A stretch of DNA of 64,000 nt from NCBI RefSeq assembly GCF_011806575.1, contig NZ_JAATOO010000001.1, forward strand, positions 62,001 through 126,000, in the 5' to 3' direction. The DNA comes from Vibrio hepatarius. GTDB taxonomy: Bacteria > Pseudomonadota > Gammaproteobacteria > Enterobacterales > Vibrionaceae. The translations under genes and the position numbers were made by a program. Below are positions 62,674 through 64,000 of the stretch, in pieces. Under the pieces are notes generated by a model that saw nothing but the letters and a program-made list of their open reading frames with translations, was not told where the DNA came from and did no database searches. The stretch's first letter is position 1, and each line of letters begins with the position of its first letter.

Positions 62674-64000
62674 ATGACACATTCACATTACAATGCCTCA
62701 TTAACTTTCAATCTTTATGCGTTAGCGGGCGTTGTATTTGGTATCTATGCAGGCCGCGTATGCCCAATGTTAGATACCCTTTCTTTCACTCAATTGTTTA
62801 GTCATATTGCTTCGACGTTCGGCATAACCTTTCTGGTCAGGCACTTCCTGTTACGTGACCACTACCTCGTCAAGCAACAACGGCAGGCACGTCTAGACTC
62901 TCTACTCATGTTTTCTGCTAGCGTACTGCTCGCGTCGTTTTATAACCTTCACTATGACTTTACCCTCGACAGCAATCTCAAAGTCCTATTTGGCATGACA
63001 CTTTTCGGCTTCTTTACCGGATTGATTTTGCAACTCAAGGCAAAGACTGACTGCTTTGACAATTTTGACCAGCAGCAACGTGCTCAGTTTGAACTTAGTG
63101 GCCAACGCCAATCACTTATCAAACAACTCGTTTTCTTAGTCAGTGTGTTATTCGTCGCCTTAACTGCAACTTTAACCATGGTCGCGGTCAAAGATATTTT
63201 CTGGCTTGAGCACAACCCGCAACGCGTACTTGATGGTACTGGCATAATCAGCGTGATTAAGGAATTTATCTTTATTGCTATTGTGCTTGGGGCGTATGTT
63301 GTTGCCATAATGACACTTTGGATCAAACTAATGCGTCGTGTGCTGCTCTCTCACGAGTGTTCTTTGATGGAAGTGACACAAGGTAACATCTCAACACGTC
63401 TGCCTATCTTCGAGCATAACGAGCTCGGCTCTATGGCGTCATTGACCAACCAAATGCTCGACAGCCTCGAGTCGTCACAAAATGAAGTCAAGACCACGCG
63501 AGATGTGGCGATTGTCAGCCTGTCTGCTTTGGCTGAGTCTCGTGACAACGAAACAGGCGCTCATATTCTGCGTACTCAAGAATATGTACGTGCACTAGCA
63601 TGCTACCTATCGCGCTTTGAACAGCACCAAGACTTGTTGACCGAAAGCTATATCGAACTGCTCTACAAATCAGCGCCTTTACACGATGTAGGCAAGGTAG
63701 CAATCCCAGACAATATTTTACTTAAGCCAGGCAAATTAACTGATGAAGAGTTTGAAGTGATGAAAAAACACCCCGAACTTGGCGCAAAAGCGTTATCAAT
63801 GGCGGAAAAACAACTTGGTAGCAACTCATTCCTGAAACTGGCTAAAGAAATTTCACTCACCCATCATGAAAAATGGGATGGTTCCGGCTATCCAAATCAG
63901 TTAAAAGGCGCAGAAATTCCACTTTCAGGACGATTAATGGCGTTAGCTGATGTTTATGACGCACTTATCTCAGAGCGCGTATACAAGAAAGCATTCAGTC
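62674..64000 (+). CDS. Membrane HD-GYP domain phosphodiesterase (partial, C-terminus off window)
   Basis: 442 codons from the ATG at 62674 remain open to the window edge. The N-terminal part has several membrane helices (six to seven, in two groups, residues about 12-130 and 150-215), then a HAMP-like linker (MRRVLLSHECSLMEVTQGNISTRLPIFEHNELGSM) and an HD-GYP domain: HDVGK with IPD, THHEKWDGSGYP and MALADVYDAL. HD-GYP enzymes hydrolyse c-di-GMP, so with the PilZ protein in this window it may be part of c-di-GMP signalling. AGG lies ten bases before the ATG. Confidence 0.9.
   Translation, partial: MTHSHYNASLTFNLYALAGVVFGIYAGRVCPMLDTLSFTQLFSHIASTFGITFLVRHFLLRDHYLVKQQRQARLDSLLMFSASVLLASFYNLHYDFTLDSNLKVLFGMTLFGFFTGLILQLKAKTDCFDNFDQQQRAQFELSGQRQSLIKQLVFLVSVLFVALTATLTMVAVKDIFWLEHNPQRVLDGTGIISVIKEFIFIAIVLGAYVVAIMTLWIKLMRRVLLSHECSLMEVTQGNISTRLPIFEHNELGSMASLTNQMLDSLESSQNEVKTTRDVAIVSLSALAESRDNETGAHILRTQEYVRALACYLSRFEQHQDLLTESYIELLYKSAPLHDVGKVAIPDNILLKPGKLTDEEFEVMKKHPELGAKALSMAEKQLGSNSFLKLAKEISLTHHEKWDGSGYPNQLKGAEIPLSGRLMALADVYDALISERVYKKAFS

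Noticed and set aside
1..64000. CRISPR arrays, prophage, insertion sequences, tRNA or rRNA genes
   Set aside because: I looked for regular spaced repeats, transposase or integrase motifs and RNA gene signatures and saw none; a tRNA scan and IS search would settle this.

Overview
The window is a compact chromosomal stretch of a gammaproteobacterium, almost certainly a Vibrio (Harveyi-clade-like in composition; the species cannot be fixed from sequence alone). The evidence is gene order and Vibrio-type families: bcr-rsuA-radD followed by a PepSY/two-component/rplY block, ycjX-ycjF-tyrR, pabB-nudL-sdaC-sdaA, ldtD-mepK-ycbL, DUF2913, DUF2947 and DUF2982 proteins, and a palindromic intergenic repeat of a kind I associate with vibrios. 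I see no prophage, insertion sequence, integron cassette, CRISPR array, rRNA or tRNA gene.

Layout. 1-5.5 kb: the N-terminal part of nhaA, then a three-gene operon of a LolD-like ATPase, a large FtsX-type permease and a CrtC/AttH lipocalin-like membrane-anchored protein. 5.5-8.5 kb: a MATE exporter divergent from a YbjT-like NAD(P)-binding protein. 8.5-13 kb: DUF2913, Bcr efflux pump, RsuA and RadD. 13-16 kb: a PepSY protein in an operon with a PhoP/PhoQ-like pair, then rplY with a structured leader. 16-24 kb: chemoreceptor, PilZ protein, RarD, an ArcD-like antiporter, a candidate small RNA, a small gene under a double LexA operator, dps with an OxyR-like site, a patatin and a 2OG-Fe(II) oxygenase. 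24-30 kb: a Cache-domain sensor kinase and LuxR-type regulator beside a dctPQM TRAP transporter. 30-34.6 kb: a winged-helix protein, DUF2982, then ycbL-mepK-ldtD for murein 3-3 cross-link metabolism.

34.7-39.7 kb: a Fur-box-preceded cluster of imelysin, di-haem CxxCH protein, a second imelysin lipoprotein and a Tat-exported DUF1513 protein, probably for iron acquisition at the envelope. 39.7-47 kb: ribA, a small unknown gene, and a six-gene run ycjX-ycjF-tyrR-rimJ-HD hydrolase-DUF2947. 47-54.4 kb: a small membrane protein, class I fumarase, pabB, nudL and the serine uptake/deamination pair sdaC-sdaA. 54.4-64 kb: a TyrP-like permease, an unexplained 480-base region, queD, a chemoreceptor with a periplasmic haem-c motif, asnS with a leader hairpin, two tandem paralogous small unknown proteins, a MocR-type regulator and the first 442 codons of a membrane HD-GYP phosphodiesterase.

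Most genes are ordinary core functions. The items most deserving a second look are the double-LexA small gene (21772-22072), the intergenic RNA candidate with three copies of one pairing element (21532-21660), the CVSCH chemoreceptor (56699-58312), the tandem small paralogues (60015-60559) and the asnS and rplY leaders. Several start codons were moved inward from the longest open frame because a Shine-Dalgarno sequence and family length favour the inner start.
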